Positions 18,301 to 25,140 are shown, numbered from the stretch's first letter. The stretch: 35,815 nucleotides of DNA from Sperchopsis tessellata (GCA_033557685.1 JAWQRN010000154.1:1-35815); one strand, 5' to 3'. Numbers and translations are program-made. The notes: generated from the letters alone by a model not told the origin.

Positions 18301-21134
18301 TGTGCACCTACAACTACCACACATTATCCAGTGAAGCAAAACTAACAGAGTTTAAAATTGAATTGCACAATATTCAAAGGGATGTTATAGGTCTTTGAGA
18401 AATACGAAGAAGAGGAAAGAGCATATTCTACTGCAAAGAAGACATCTCTTTTACAATGGCACTACAATGAAAGAAGGGAGGGGGGTAGAAAGTTTTACAA
18501 AGAACTATATGGAGATGAACATAACCATATACACATCTCTTCCCAGGAAGACGTGCCTCCAATATTACATATAAACAATGAAGTGTGGAAAAGTACCAAG
18601 AGAAGACCAGGATCACCGTTGACAAACTAAAAATTTCTGGAAATAACATATATACAGTTCTGGCAAACCTATATACGTCATGCATAGATACAAAAGAGAT
18701 ACCAGCGTATTTGAACATATCAGCAATTAGACTCACTTCTTCAGTAGCCTCTCTTTTTTATTAGTAACAGATCCATGATGGCTCATAAAATGGAATTCTA
18801 AGATTGCTTCATCAACTGTCTGTCACAATGATTGTAACCTTTTCCAGATTTTCCCGGTTCACCATATCTCATCTGAGTACTATTTTTATTATGAACTGGC
18901 ACGTCTTCTTCCCAATGTTGTATTCTGCATATTCTAGGGCCTTCCTTCTTTCCCACCAACATGTGCCCCTTAGTGTTGGTAGTTTTTGGCACCTGGTTTT
19001 CGTTGGCATTCCCAAAGGGGATCCATTGTTACTCTCGTATGTACTTCCTTTTATATCTGTTTTGTGCAGCTTCAAATTTTAGAGCTGTACCCACGGTTTC
19101 CCATAGATTTCATTGAGGGTGATTCTTTACAGTTGATATTTCTGGGTCAGTAATTCCATTAAAAAACATGTTCACTGTGATCACAGACATGGCATCTTCT
19201 TGTATATCTCCGAATCTAAGTCTAGTTAGTCTATCGATGTTGGCCTCATATCCTTATAAAGTATTTGTTTTCTACCTTTTCTTTTACTGTCGAAACTTTC
19301 ATGTCTAATTTTACAGGATGTTTTATGGTAAACTGTTTTTTAAAGTGATTGTTGCCCCACCTTTATATTAAGGGTAAACTGGCTCTGGGCTTCGGTACTT
19401 GGACTATCGAATTGAATATTTGAATTCTAAGAAACAAAAAATTAAAGTGTTCCAATAGCTTCATCTGGTTCTAATAAAATTTCGTTTAGTTTAATTTCCC
19501 ATGGATTTTGTTTATTTCTAACTGAATATTATAAATCAAACAAATAACAAAAAATGTAGTGGATATGGTCTGGTTGACAAAAAATATTTACAAGTTGTAG
19601 GGTTAACATGTTCGGTGTTTCACCCTCAGACCCTGAATAAAACATAAAACAATAATACAAAATTGCAAACACATGACAAGATACAGACAGTTGATACTAA
19701 CATCATGTGTTTGTAATTTTCTATTATTTGTTTTAATTTTTATTAAGGGTCTGAGGATGAAATTAAAAAGTCCCGAAAACGTTGACCCTACAACTTTTTT
19801 CAACCAGACCATATCCACTAAGTTTTTTTTTATTGGTTTGATTTATAATATTCTGATAGAAATAAACAAAACGCATAGGAAATTAAGCTAAATGAAATAT
19901 TATGAGAACCAGATGAAGCTTTTGGAAGGCTTTAATTTTATGTTTATTAGAATTTAAATACTCGATTCGATAGCCCAAATACCGGAGCCCAGAGCCAGTT
20001 TACCCTTAATATAAAGGTGGGGCAACAATCACTTTAAAAAACATCATGTAAAACCATAAAACATCATGTAATGAAGCTTGATGATTTTGTTTGACTATAA
20101 CTATCTTCCAAGTAATTTAAACCAATATTTGGTAACCATAACCATTCAAAAAAGTTTTAACCTTCAAATTCATTAAAACATAATTCTAATGTAAATAAAA
20201 TTTATTAATCATATTAAGAACCATCTGATTATATGCCTTTTTGCCAACGAATTACAAGCTTATTTAGACATATACTATAAAACTCGGGCAGGCCTTTAAA
20301 GGCATTTTCTGCTGCTTCTCTGTTATTAAATTTCTACCGTACCGTACATTGTTATCAAGATGCTTGAAAAGTTAAAAATTAATTTGGGATAGATCGGGTG
20401 AGTTATGGCATATGGAGTAATGTTTCATATCTTAACTCTAATTTTTTTGATTGCCATCTGCATAATTTGGGACTGGGTGAAAAGTAAAAAGAGGTCTCTT
20501 CGGTTACTAATTGCCGGTTGTTTTCACCCATTTTTTTAGTGCATAGTTTTCATTTCTTCACTGCACAACTGTTTGGTTAACATTTCATGCTGATTGAAAT
20601 GTACAATGCTAACATTTAAATTCATTCAAAAAAATTACTCTTAATTCTTTTTTTTAATTCCGTTTTTATTGGATAAAAGTAATGCAAATTATATTCCTGA
20701 TGCAATTGATACACACCTCAGAGTTCTAACTCTCAAGCAAAAAACAAATGAATAAATATTTAAGAACCCTTAAAATGATATAATCTTACAATCGGCCTTG
20801 TTTTCGGAACAACCTAATAGATGTCAGTCATTAGTGCAAATTATTATACCTACAAAAGCTGGATATTATGTGTAGTCGTAATTTATCTGCAGCTGATTTG
20901 AGATGAAACTATTATCCAAGAGTACTACCCAGATTGGATCAAACATTGGATGATTTGTCTATGCATATTCCAAAAGAAAGTGCATTTGTAGTTACTGTAA
21001 TTTTTTATCATATTATATGTTTTATAGCTTAATGTTTTTATTTGCATATTAACTAATTTTACTTATAGGCAGCAGAACATGTAAGGATAGAAAATAATGC
21101 CCCTTTAGAAGTATTAGACCTGAGACCGCTGTAG
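202..21134 (+). CDS. STAMBP: AMSH/STAMBP-family K63-specific deubiquitinase, whole gene (8 exons)
   Basis: Joined exons 202-308, 3178-3442, 4541-4755, 8848-9028, 9179-9316, 9924-10036, 16495-16597 and 21069-21134 give 1188 nt, 395 residues plus TAG. Human AMSH is 424 residues, so the length fits. Domains: residues about 10-115 match the USP8-dimerisation/MIT-like N-terminus; 125-135 are a Lys/Glu-rich coiled stretch; 201-209 PSVDRSNKP fits the STAM SH3-binding consensus PX(V/I)(D/N)RXXKP; 222-395 form the MPN+ (JAMM) domain. Catalytic residues are E247, H302, H304, S312 and D315 (HTHPTQTAFLSSVD). The second zinc site is H317, C358, H364 and H366. By family knowledge the enzyme cleaves K63-linked ubiquitin chains on endosomal cargo together with STAM. 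The start has A at -3 and an in-frame TGA at 175-177. No break was seen. AMSH-like paralogues share the architecture, so orthology is family-level. Confidence 0.95.
309..1383. other. Intron 1, first part: no recognisable feature
   Basis: This is AT-rich intronic DNA after the exon 1 donor. I see no coding similarity, RNA gene or clear repeat unit. Confidence 0.4.
1384..2580 (-). mobile_element. Jockey-like non-LTR retrotransposon, RT remnant (antisense in intron 1)
   Basis: Read on the minus strand with several frameshifts and stops, this gives the ordered landmarks of a Jockey-type ORF2. FNAALRLEYIP near 2510 is followed by LFERLLIKRLKPL near 2390, then AEVPQGPVLYLIYTFD near 2110. FVDD, the RT catalytic motif (usually FADD), is near 2050, then AKYLGMNLD near 1830. 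The C-terminal tail is HVNLEAIQLLD...TKLFELI with a stop at 1384-1386. It is truncated upstream of RT and cannot be functional. The endonuclease domain is missing. Its orientation is opposite to the host gene. The clade call rests on the LGMNLD and C-terminal motifs and is moderately sure. Confidence 0.8.
2581..3177. other. Intron 1, last part: no recognisable feature
   Basis: This is AT-rich sequence up to the exon 2 acceptor. The exon 2 polypyrimidine tract (TTTTTTCTTATTTTTTTGCTAG) is visible at its end. No gene or repeat was recognised. Confidence 0.4.
3178..3442 (+). CDS. STAMBP: STAMBP exon 2
   Basis: This exon encodes residues 36-124: the helical core of the N-terminal dimerisation/MIT-like domain (YYRSGVEMLKMGQVYLDEG at its start, KYIEE at its end). 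The acceptor is TTGCTAG|A and the donor GAA|GTAAGT, ending in phase 0. The open frame runs on past both splice sites by chance, so the longer ORF 3146-3460 is not the exon. Confidence 0.95.
3485..3602 (-). repeat. Repeat fragment with hammerhead-like arms (intron 2), copy A
   Basis: On the minus strand it contains GTCC (3561-3558) and GGAC (3545-3542) flanking an 11-base loop, followed by GAAACGTTGG. This resembles stem II plus the GAAA core of hammerhead ribozymes found in Penelope-like elements, although the CUGANGA box is degenerate (TTGAAAAT). Its 27-base core at 3509-3535 recurs at 8011-8037 with two differences. The origin from a Penelope-like 3' end is inferred. Confidence 0.4.
3603..4540. 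other. Intron 2 remainder: no recognisable feature
   Basis: This AT-rich DNA between the repeat fragment and exon 3 contains no recognised gene, RNA or repeat family. Confidence 0.4.
4541..4755 (+). CDS. STAMBP: STAMBP exon 3 (linker)
   Basis: This exon encodes residues 125-195 and part of 196. It opens with a Lys/Glu-rich run (KKREKEEEEKK), followed by a Pro-rich low-complexity linker (PPLPL). The acceptor is GTTTTAG|A and the donor CT|GTAAGT. The phase-2 end joins G at 8848 to make Leu196. The linker is the least conserved part of AMSH proteins; its frame and splice signals support the call more than sequence similarity does. Confidence 0.88.
4756..5863. other. Intron 3, first part: no recognisable feature
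   Basis: This is AT-rich intronic DNA. The minus-strand open frame at 5635-5820 is low complexity and has no recognisable product. Confidence 0.4.
5864..5922. repeat. 16-bp tandem repeat, about 3.7 copies
   Basis: Units starting at 5864, 5880, 5896 and 5912 each begin ATTTGATTA or a one-base variant (ATTTGATCA, ATTCGATTA), at an exact 16-base spacing. The second half of the unit is more diverged (CATTT, TCTATT, TTCATT). Confidence 0.7.
6617..7860. mobile_element. Foldback-type element with long inverted arms in intron 3
   Basis: The left arm, about 6617-6885, is matched in reverse complement by about 7590-7860. Shared blocks include GAGGTCAAGAT, TATAGCTGTTCTTTT, AACCCATTTTGCTCAATCA, TATGAAACTATGAT and GTATTGTCACAAA. 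The arms frame a minus-strand transposon-like coding fragment (6890-7430). This layout suggests a DNA transposon with long terminal inverted repeats. The exact termini and target-site duplication were not resolved, because the outer edges blur near TGTCTGCG on both sides. The arms differ by indels and substitutions, so it is not recent. Confidence 0.72.
6890..7430 (-). pseudogene. Transposon-like protein fragment with HSHLDxFPxN-type motif
   Basis: Two minus-strand frames (7176-7421, then 6949-7146 and on to about 6890) make one broken protein. LMKNFVKAL and SPQIRELMKDAN come first, then NFLGNH, ARMSKTMHFLSSHLDYFPEN, SEEQGEHFH, and a stop before a continuing WSLKRDVPDA. I recall related uncharacterised proteins in many arthropod genomes with the pattern HSHLDFFPxNxGxxSxEHGERFHQDI. 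They are multicopy and probably transposon-encoded. No catalytic function can be assigned. It has at least one frameshift and one stop. It lies between the inverted arms, which argues that it belongs to that element. Confidence 0.6.
8005..8040 (-). repeat. Repeat fragment (intron 3), copy B of the 3.5 kb repeat core
   Basis: Positions 8011-8037 match 3509-3535 over 27 bases with two differences (minus strand TTGGCACTTATCAGAGCC, then TCTACCCGG). A short CATTCATA follows in both copies. The GTCC/GGAC arms of copy A are absent here. Confidence 0.5.
8381..8457. repeat. 36-bp direct duplication, 41-bp period
   Basis: 8381-8416 and 8422-8457 are copies of the same 36-base segment, beginning AATAAAATATGCT and ending GCTATT, with two substitutions between them and five A-rich bases separating them. 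Confidence 0.75.
8458..8847. other. Intron 3, end: no recognisable feature
   Basis: This sequence leads up to the exon 4 acceptor. The only signal seen is the pyrimidine-rich tract TTGTTTTTATTTTTCAG. Confidence 0.4.
8848..9028 (+). CDS. STAMBP: STAMBP exon 4 (STAM-binding motif and start of JAMM domain)
   Basis: This exon encodes the end of residue 196 to residue 256. PSVDRSNKP at 201-209 is the STAM SH3-binding motif. The MPN+ domain begins near residue 222 (RNVIIPSKVMTNFL) and contains the catalytic glutamate E247 in NIETCGILAGKL. The acceptor is TTTTCAG|G and the donor TTG|GTAATA, phase 0. Confidence 0.95.
9179..9316 (+). CDS. STAMBP: STAMBP exon 5
   Basis: This exon encodes residues 257-302 and ends in LLTIGWIH, where H302 is the first zinc-binding histidine of the JAMM motif. 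LNEEEIFDYQDQYN corresponds to the acidic AMSH insert before that strand. The acceptor is TATTTAG|G and the donor CAT|GTAAGT. The preceding intron (9029-9178) is only 150 bases, the shortest in the gene. Confidence 0.95.
9317..9923. other. Intron 5: no recognisable feature
   Basis: This 607-base AT-rich intron has normal splice signals. No embedded repeat or gene was recognised. Confidence 0.5.
9924..10036 (+). CDS. STAMBP: STAMBP exon 6 (JAMM catalytic core)
   Basis: This exon encodes residues 303-339 and part of 340. It carries HPTQTAFLSSVDLHTHCPYQ, giving zinc ligands H304 and D315, S312 of the motif, and H317 of the second zinc site. The acceptor is TTTTTAG|A and the donor GA|GTAAGT, phase 2. 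Confidence 0.96.
10190..10500 (-). pseudogene. Unrecognised degenerate coding remnant in intron 6
   Basis: The minus strand at 10238-10477 reads SHDRGTLPDFLNEAEYRHW and then FRFMTSKSKK. At about 10375 a better-looking continuation lies in a neighbouring frame (VKKTWERACNNLGK, then FEAWNEKMYLYERAKLIHLY), which suggests a frameshifted protein rather than noise. I do not recognise the family. Its setting among retroelement fragments suggests a transposon origin, which is inference. Confidence 0.35.
10930..11600 (+). mobile_element. Bel/Pao retrotransposon integrase remnant (copy 1)
   Basis: The plus strand, across several frameshifts, keeps the order of the Pao integrase end. A DNG-like stretch lies at about 11060. 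QGIIWNFI...TPYFGGL at about 11140-11205 corresponds to GI-W-FIPP-APHFGGLWE. FLIDQPFTAIPDPLE at about 11265-11310 corresponds to HFLIG-PL-AIP-P. NLGRIEKLYPGTEGN at about 11488-11533 is the terminal chromodomain-like tail. Stops and shifts interrupt every block. No LTRs were identified. It lies in sense orientation in intron 6. Confidence 0.75.
11930..12200 (+). mobile_element. LINE apurinic-type endonuclease fragment
   Basis: The frame NNLTILHKHSVLSNKVSSLE, followed by HVVCLSAHCLKDENY, resembles the N-terminus of LINE endonucleases (N-QS---K---LE...--D-LCLSE-WL). A stop follows at KDENY*. The fragment then fades and the antisense Penelope-like element begins. The clade cannot be assigned from so short a piece. 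Confidence 0.6.
12281..12320 (-). ncRNA. Hammerhead-ribozyme-like motif downstream of Penelope-like ORF
   Basis: The minus strand reads CTGATGA (12320-12314), one extra T, then GAAAAT, a five-base loop and ATTTTC (a perfect 6-bp stem II), GAAA, and ACGTTCGTC. The last part could form a 3-bp stem III with a two-base loop before a GUC cleavage site. Penelope-like elements are known to carry type I hammerheads with very short stem III. Two points argue against an active ribozyme: one extra base on each side of the core (T after CTGATGA, A after GAAA), and no convincing stem I. It is best read as a decayed hammerhead. Confidence 0.42.
12690..13995 (-). mobile_element. Penelope-like element: RT plus GIY-YIG endonuclease (copy 1)
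   Basis: On the minus strand, RT begins near 13989. Motif A is LVSFNVSSLFTSVP (13880 region), in which the catalytic Asp of SFDV has become Asn. Motif B is shortened to PDGLSLAALFMDNFE and lacks the usual MGSPLSP. Motif C is RYVDDIF at about 13600. FLDLSI and IYREPTQTDHCIP (13470-13400) follow, then the linker to about 13067. The GIY-YIG domain SLACSICGAIYVGQTGRSF is at about 12980-12924. At least three frameshifts separate these blocks (near 13610, 13280 and 13080). The RT is dead twice over. The 5' end is truncated near 14000. It is antisense to the host gene in intron 6. Confidence 0.88.
14000..14665. other. Intron 6 segment: no recognised feature
   Basis: Two overlapping plus-strand frames at 14048-14360 have no recognisable product and one is hydrophobic by composition. 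I treat them as chance reading frames. Confidence 0.35.
14666..14882 (+). mobile_element. Tc1/mariner-superfamily transposase fragment
   Basis: The frame KYLPYKLQLVHELNDDDPDR, then RLQFCKELM, a TAA, and then FFFDEATFCLNGSV with CRCW, matches the central part of arthropod IS630/Tc1/mariner-type transposases. DEATF holds the first catalytic aspartate. It is interrupted by one in-frame stop and lacks both ends. It differs from the mariner at 16.8 kb. Confidence 0.75.
14883..16494. other. Intron 6, end: no recognised gene; short simple repeats only
   Basis: This stretch holds (TA)n at about 15568-15580 and (TG)n at about 16018-16031 within AT-rich DNA. No coding similarity was seen. The exon 7 acceptor tract TTTTTCTTTTTCAG ends it. 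Confidence 0.45.
16495..16597 (+). CDS. STAMBP: STAMBP exon 7 (second zinc site)
   Basis: This exon completes Glu340 and encodes residues 341-374. ISNCQSTGFHPHPTDPPLFM holds C358, H364 and H366, which with H317 make the AMSH-specific structural zinc site that orders the K63-linkage-selecting loop. The acceptor is TTTTTCAG|A and the donor ATG|GTATGA, phase 0. It follows the longest intron of the gene (6.46 kb). Confidence 0.95.
16841..17993 (+). mobile_element. Mariner transposon, inactive copy (intron 7)
   Basis: The transposase runs through several frames. The helix-turn-helix region near 17060-17170 has LTKKTIYNWFA. The frame at 17266-17562 gives HNLTEAQRKVVNWCKEMLKK, then VWVFQNEPNPIKV and CFFGCTGHVATIPLE. 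The frame at 17580-17894 gives FHHDNASSHT and CPYSPDLSPIGFF, then EEAVEAFKNH. The expected third aspartate of the DD34D triad, 35 residues after HD, is Gly (SPIG). The region around the first aspartate is deleted. Terminal inverted repeats are visible as GGTAACGACAAATGCTTACA (16847-16866) against the reverse complement of 17963-17985. A TA-rich flank follows the right end. Confidence 0.9.
18300..18735 (+). mobile_element. RTE-like LINE remnant: endonuclease joined to RT start by internal deletion
   Basis: VCTYNYHTLSSEAKLTEFKI and HNIQRDVIGL*EIRRRGKS (18300-18425) match the start of RTE-clade endonucleases (L-S-EKL-EL...-DVIGLSE-RR-GE). About 150 bases later DVPPILHINNEVWKS (18550-18600) and ISGNNIYTVLANLYTSCI, then EIPAYL (18630-18715), match the segment just before RT domain 1. 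The several hundred codons normally between them are gone. Stops and shifts occur in both parts. Confidence 0.7.
18795..19260 (-). mobile_element. LTR-retrotransposon gag-like fragment (antisense)
   Basis: Minus strand from 19255: YEANIDRLTRLRFGDIQEDA, then FFNGITDPEIS and ALKFEAAQNRYKRK, resembles the gag core of Gypsy-type elements (F---I-RL...--F--GL-DPEI...AL-FEAA). The part after 19050 (KKEGPRICRIQHW) could be a ruined zinc knuckle, but it lacks the full CCHC pattern. Stops and a frame change at about 19060 interrupt it. Confidence 0.5.
19316..20068. repeat. 750-bp near-palindrome in intron 7
   Basis: The left arm 19316-19677 is the imperfect reverse complement of about 19701-20068, with a loop of about 24 bases. 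Matching blocks, left against right, include GTGATTGTTGCCCCACCTTT with its complement at 20012-20032, AGGGTAAACTGGCTCTGGGC at 19371-19390 with its complement at 19989-20008, and GTGGATATGGTCTGGTTGA with its complement near 19800-19818. Each arm carries a CTGAGGRTGAAA segment next to GTTRACCCTACAACTT, related to the hammerhead-like motif at 12281-12320. The transcript could fold into a long hairpin. Confidence 0.85.
20069..21068. other. Intron 7, end: no recognised feature
   Basis: This 1-kb AT-rich stretch between the palindrome and exon 8 shows no coding similarity or repeat unit that I could recognise. Confidence 0.4.
21069..21134 (+). CDS. STAMBP: STAMBP exon 8 (terminal coding exon)
   Basis: This exon encodes residues 375-395, AAEHVRIENNAPLEVLDLR then PL and TAG. 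The family typically ends in a similar DLR tail. The acceptor is ACTTATAG|G. Two further AG dinucleotides follow within seven bases, but only cleavage before 21069 keeps the frame set by exon 7. Confidence 0.88.
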   Translation, partial: AAEHVRIENNAPLEVLDLRPL

Positions 21135-22764
21135 CAGATGGAGGAGAAATATATATTATAAAAATGAGCTTTACTATTGCGAATTTTATAGTTTAACTGT
21201 CATACTCACGACTGAGTAGCTTTTATACTTTGAAAAGTCAATTTAATACACTTATTGTGCATTTATGTGATTTTATAGTACCTTAATTTATTTAGCTTAA
21301 AGCTTTATTCACGATTATATACCCTTAAAGATATTTAATACATATTAAAATAATATTTTCAATGTTTTGCATTTTCATTTAAACCTTTAACAATACATAC
21401 CTATTTCTGTCTTTCCTTACAACACAGACTGAATATATTGCATATTAATTTTGTTCTGAATATTTCCAAATTATAACTTATAAATAATTATCCAAAATGC
21501 TCTAGTAGAGTAACAATCTTATTGATACCTAAGCTAAGTCCCTGCTAAAGGTAACTGAAATTACTCACTACATAGCTTTCCAAATGATAATTTATCTAAA
21601 CTTAGGGAGGAGTAAAGTGCACTTGCATTATCCATAAAACGATGTTATATAGGTAGAGGAGTCTGGTAGATGAACTTAATAAAAAAGGTATATCAAGGTT
21701 TAGGATGAAATATTGGCTGAAAGTTATAACAGCAAAACAGAAAAGAAACATTGAATAGATATCATTGAAGTTACTGCATTGCACGAAAACTGAAAAAAAT
21801 GAATTGCTTCCTATTATTTAAGACAGGATGAAGAAGGAATTAAATAAACTGTAAAACTGCTTTTTGTTTACAATTTGTAATTATATTATGAAATATTGAA
21901 AACCTAGGTCTTGTGTATATCGTGATATTTTGTTTTAGGATTGTTATTTCTATTACTACTACAGAAATATATTGCAAACATTTCATACACATGTTCACTT
22001 GCATATATGTAACACACAATTTATATGATAACTTTTTTTGATTTTAGATTTTTACACGATTATCAAAAATGTTAGAACACTTCACACTAGCAGCTGGTTC
22101 CTCGGCTGTAATTTCTCTTTATATGCTTTCAAAATTGCACTACTAACTAGGTAATTAAGTAAAATAAAAATGATTTCAAATAGAGGGTCAAAATTATGGC
22201 TAAGTATTTAGTGTTTGCCCAAATATAAAATTAGGTTATGTTTAAGCCTTTTAAATATTCAAACCGGATATGGTCTGGAATGAACGCATATAATATTTTA
22301 TTCGTGTACAATTATATCAACATTTACCATCTGTTTTTTACAAGAAACAAACTCCAGAAATCCAATCAACAGAAAAATAATTTTGAAGCAAATATAAGGA
22401 AAAGCAAATTTTTCTATTTCATAATCACACGTAACAGCTATTCATGCTACTTACGTAGGTAAATAAAGATAGAAACATATCAATAAAATTATTTCATACT
22501 GATAATAATTTAATTTAACAGCTGCTTTCATATTGAGTTATACAATGTCTTCTAATTTTTAAAAATTTGTACATTAATGTTTTTTAAATTATTTCAAAAA
22601 GTTAGAAACACTTCGAATTTATTTTAAGGAAGAGGGTATTAGTATATTCATTTGAGACACAACTTTGTTTTATATTTGTACATACAATATGAATTTCCCC
22701 ATCAATCGATGCAGCCACATCTATAAAGGTATAAATTTGAATGCAGATTTTTGTATACAATAAA
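21135..22764 (+). other. STAMBP 3' flank with candidate poly(A) signals
   Basis: This AT-rich stretch after the stop has no other gene that I can see. AATAAA hexamers lie at 21678-21683, 21843-21848 and 22759-22764. The sequence alone does not show which is used. Short reading frames here (for example 21602-21784 and 22238-22462) have no recognisable product. Confidence 0.35.
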
Positions 22765-23309
22765 TTTTGAATTTGTGACATTTATTGAGTTTATAATGTT
22801 CAGTTTAATTTTCCGTGATATTTGTATATTGATGCATTGAAAATGTGACTGCTTGTGAGTGATGTGAAATGACAGCAACTCTCTAGGGCACAGTTTTCCA
22901 TAAAGTGAATATATATATATATAATTTCTTTTCTCTTTATGTATGGGTCGATCCTGCTTCAGTCTATAATGTTTAATAAATAAATATTATGATTGCAGGT
23001 TATTTAACTATCAATAAAATATTAAATTAGCCTAAATCCTTGATATTATTATCAATAGACCAAAGTAACCATTTCGCATTGCACAAGTTGTAGAAACATT
23101 TAAAAAATTATTTTTAATTTTGCTTCAAACTTGAATAAGTAAGTTCTGGAATATAATAAGCAAAGGGATGCAAGTGATTTTTTGTCAAAAATTATTTGGT
23201 TAAATTGATACCTGTCAAAGAGGCACTTACACCCTTTTTCTTGTAATTTTTTTATTTCTTGTTTGTGAGGTTATATCTTATCATAGTATTGATGATTGGT
23301 TTGCATGTT
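22765..23309. other. Intergenic AT-rich stretch with a short (TA)n
   Basis: A run of ATATATATATATAT lies near 22910-22922. Nothing else was recognised. Confidence 0.4.
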
Positions 23310-24040
23310 GATAAACGGGAAGTAGCTAAAAATCACTGCACAACTATTGCTATTTATTTTGATCTACAAAAAACTAAAACCATTATTCAAGGCGCAATGG
23401 CTCTACAATTTTGGAATCCATAATTTGGATGATGAGCAGGTATACATGTTTATGTGGCATGAAGCAGAGGCTTCAAGAGGTCCACAGATAATCGAATCCT
23501 GATTTTTTAAGTATATGCAACAGCTACTTCAATTCTTAGTTTCTGGACATTCATTTATGGAGTGTGACCAGGATTATGTCATAATTGAAATGACCAAAAA
23601 ATCCAATCATTAGAATTTGTTCCTGATGTTTACAGTTGTACAGATAAAACAAGACGACTTGTATCATTAAAGCTAATGAATGCTGTAATAAAAGATATAA
23701 TAAATGGCCTGAGGAGTATGCAATGGTTTCGTATTGTAAAGGACCAGCCGTATTTATTATTGTAAAGGACCAGCCGTATTTATTATTTTATGAAGGCACT
23801 TCGAACAATGAGTTTAAGTTTGCAAAGGTGGACTGAAAAAATATAGTCCAGGAAGAACTACGCGAGTTCATTTAACACCCCAATGTAAGAAAACTCCAAA
23901 AATTTAAACTGAGAAGAATAAAAACTTAATGCAGTTTATCCACATCATACAACCAACCATGAGTTCTATAAAAACCTGTCATATGGACGAACTGATTGTA
24001 CTGATCCTCCAACTAAGACTTATCCTTCAAAAGACTGACT
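23310..24040 (+). pseudogene. Transposase-like pseudogene (LVSGHSFMECDQD family)
   Basis: Plus-strand frames give WLYNFGIHNLDDEQVYMFMW, then HEAEASRGPQIIES*, LVSGHSFMECDQDYVIIEM, KDIINGLRSMQWFRI and GRTTRVHLTP, with a tail KNLMQFIHII and FYKNLSYGRTDCTDPP. I recall multicopy arthropod proteins with the same order (W-E--A-RG--E, then a VSGHS-LE-D-DF block, then a Leu/Pro-rich FIPP tail) that look like domesticated or transposon-derived DDE-type enzymes. Most of the central catalytic region (usually DSCGGQN) is deleted between the IES* and LVSGHS blocks. Several stops and frameshifts make it non-functional. The family name is uncertain. Confidence 0.6.
23735..23786. repeat. Perfect 26-bp tandem duplication inside the pseudogene
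   Basis: 23735-23760 and 23761-23786 are identical head-to-tail copies (TGTAAAGGACCAGCCGTATT plus six bases). At 26 bases the duplication shifts the reading frame. Confidence 0.95.
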
Positions 24041-24619
24041 GCTGTTTATGATGATTATTATTATTTTCATTTGTAGTAGTAGTACAGTACTCCCAAAGTA
24101 ACTAGACAAGTGGTATACTTGTGGAGTACTATAGTAGAAATATTTACAATCTTTGATTATGATATTCTTCTTTTAGGCAATATGAGGAAGATCATAAGTA
24201 TGACATCTGTGATAACTTTTTATTCCCAACTTCGAGATTTAATGTAGCTCTTGTTATGTTCTTTAATACTTTTAATCTACTATATTCCGTTACTTATATA
24301 AATAATTTCTTCTAAAATCTTAATGGTACAAGGGTGCAAGTTATTTTCACCAACAAAAGAGCGTGATTACGAAAGTTCTTTGTTAAAGAGCTCTACAATA
24401 AATGCATGGTACATTATTCAATGAAACTTTGTCACTAAGTGCTACAATATTTAACATATGTCTCCCAATCAACTATCATAAACTGCCATTACAAAATTTT
24501 TGCTAAAGATTAATTTTGTGTTTAAATTATTTAAAATGAACTATTTGTCATTTAAGCAATTGAAACGTAACTCAATTGAAATAAAATTCAAGTGCAATTT
24601 ACAACTTGTGATTAAAGAT

Positions 24620-24703
24620 GTCAGGTTGGCCGAGCGGTCTAAGGCGCCAGATTTAAGCTCTGGTTCCCGAAAGGGAGCGTGGGTTCGAACCCCACACCTG
24701 ACA
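24620..24703 (+). tRNA. tRNA-Leu (anticodon UAA)
   Basis: The 84-base gene folds fully. The acceptor GTCAGGT pairs with ACCTGAC, with A as discriminator. The D arm is in TGGCCGAGCGGTCTAAGGC. The anticodon stem CCAGA/TCTGG encloses the loop TTTAAGC, so the anticodon is TAA. The long class II variable arm TTCCCGAAAGGGAGC is typical of Leu or Ser tRNAs. The T arm is GTGGG-TTCGAAC-CCCAC. A and B box promoters are internal. A T7 run at 24707-24713 is a Pol III terminator. The CCA end is not encoded, as expected in eukaryotes. No intron is present. Confidence 0.96.
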
Positions 24704-24706
24704 ATC

Positions 24707-24713
24707 TTTTTTT
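24707..24713 (+). terminator. Pol III oligo-T terminator of tRNA-Leu
   Basis: Seven consecutive T residues begin four bases after the tRNA discriminator base. Confidence 0.85.
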
Positions 24714-24939
24714 AAATTTACCTCAGATTTTAGGTAATAACAATTTATATATTTATAAAATAATGGTTCTTAACATAATAATTTCTTTCAAAAGATAATT
24801 TAAATTATATCATTCGCATATAGTCTATTTTTAACGTTCGAAAATTTGTGTTTACATTATATTAAGAGTATTTTACAACCTTCTATGAAAATCGGGGAAA
24901 TCCTTCCATCTTCGAAATATTAAATTATCCTGTAATCCG

Positions 24940-25085
24940 CTGGAGTATATAAAATTCCATGTACATGTGGCTTAGCGTATATAGGTCAGACAATAAGAAT
25001 GACCTCCATTCGCTGCAGAGAGCACGAAATGCAAACTCGTCTCAAACAGTGTGTTGTATCCCCCTTAGATGAACAAATTATAATA
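24940..25085 (+). mobile_element. Penelope-like GIY-YIG endonuclease fragment (copy 4)
   Basis: The plus-strand frame reads VYKIPCTCGLAYIGQTIRMT, then IRCREHEMQTRLKQ, the canonical Penelope GIY-YIG start (CxC-x-YIGQT-x-R...EH). RT is absent. It is opposite in strand to the larger copy that ends near 25.8 kb. Confidence 0.78.
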
Positions 25086-25140
25086 AGGCCACGATATAAT
25101 CCTTAAGGAAATAAGCATCCTCGCCCTGACATCTAATTAT

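Noticed and set aside
24500..24715. 71-codon plus-strand reading frame
   Set aside because: It runs straight through the tRNA-Leu gene and has no protein similarity.
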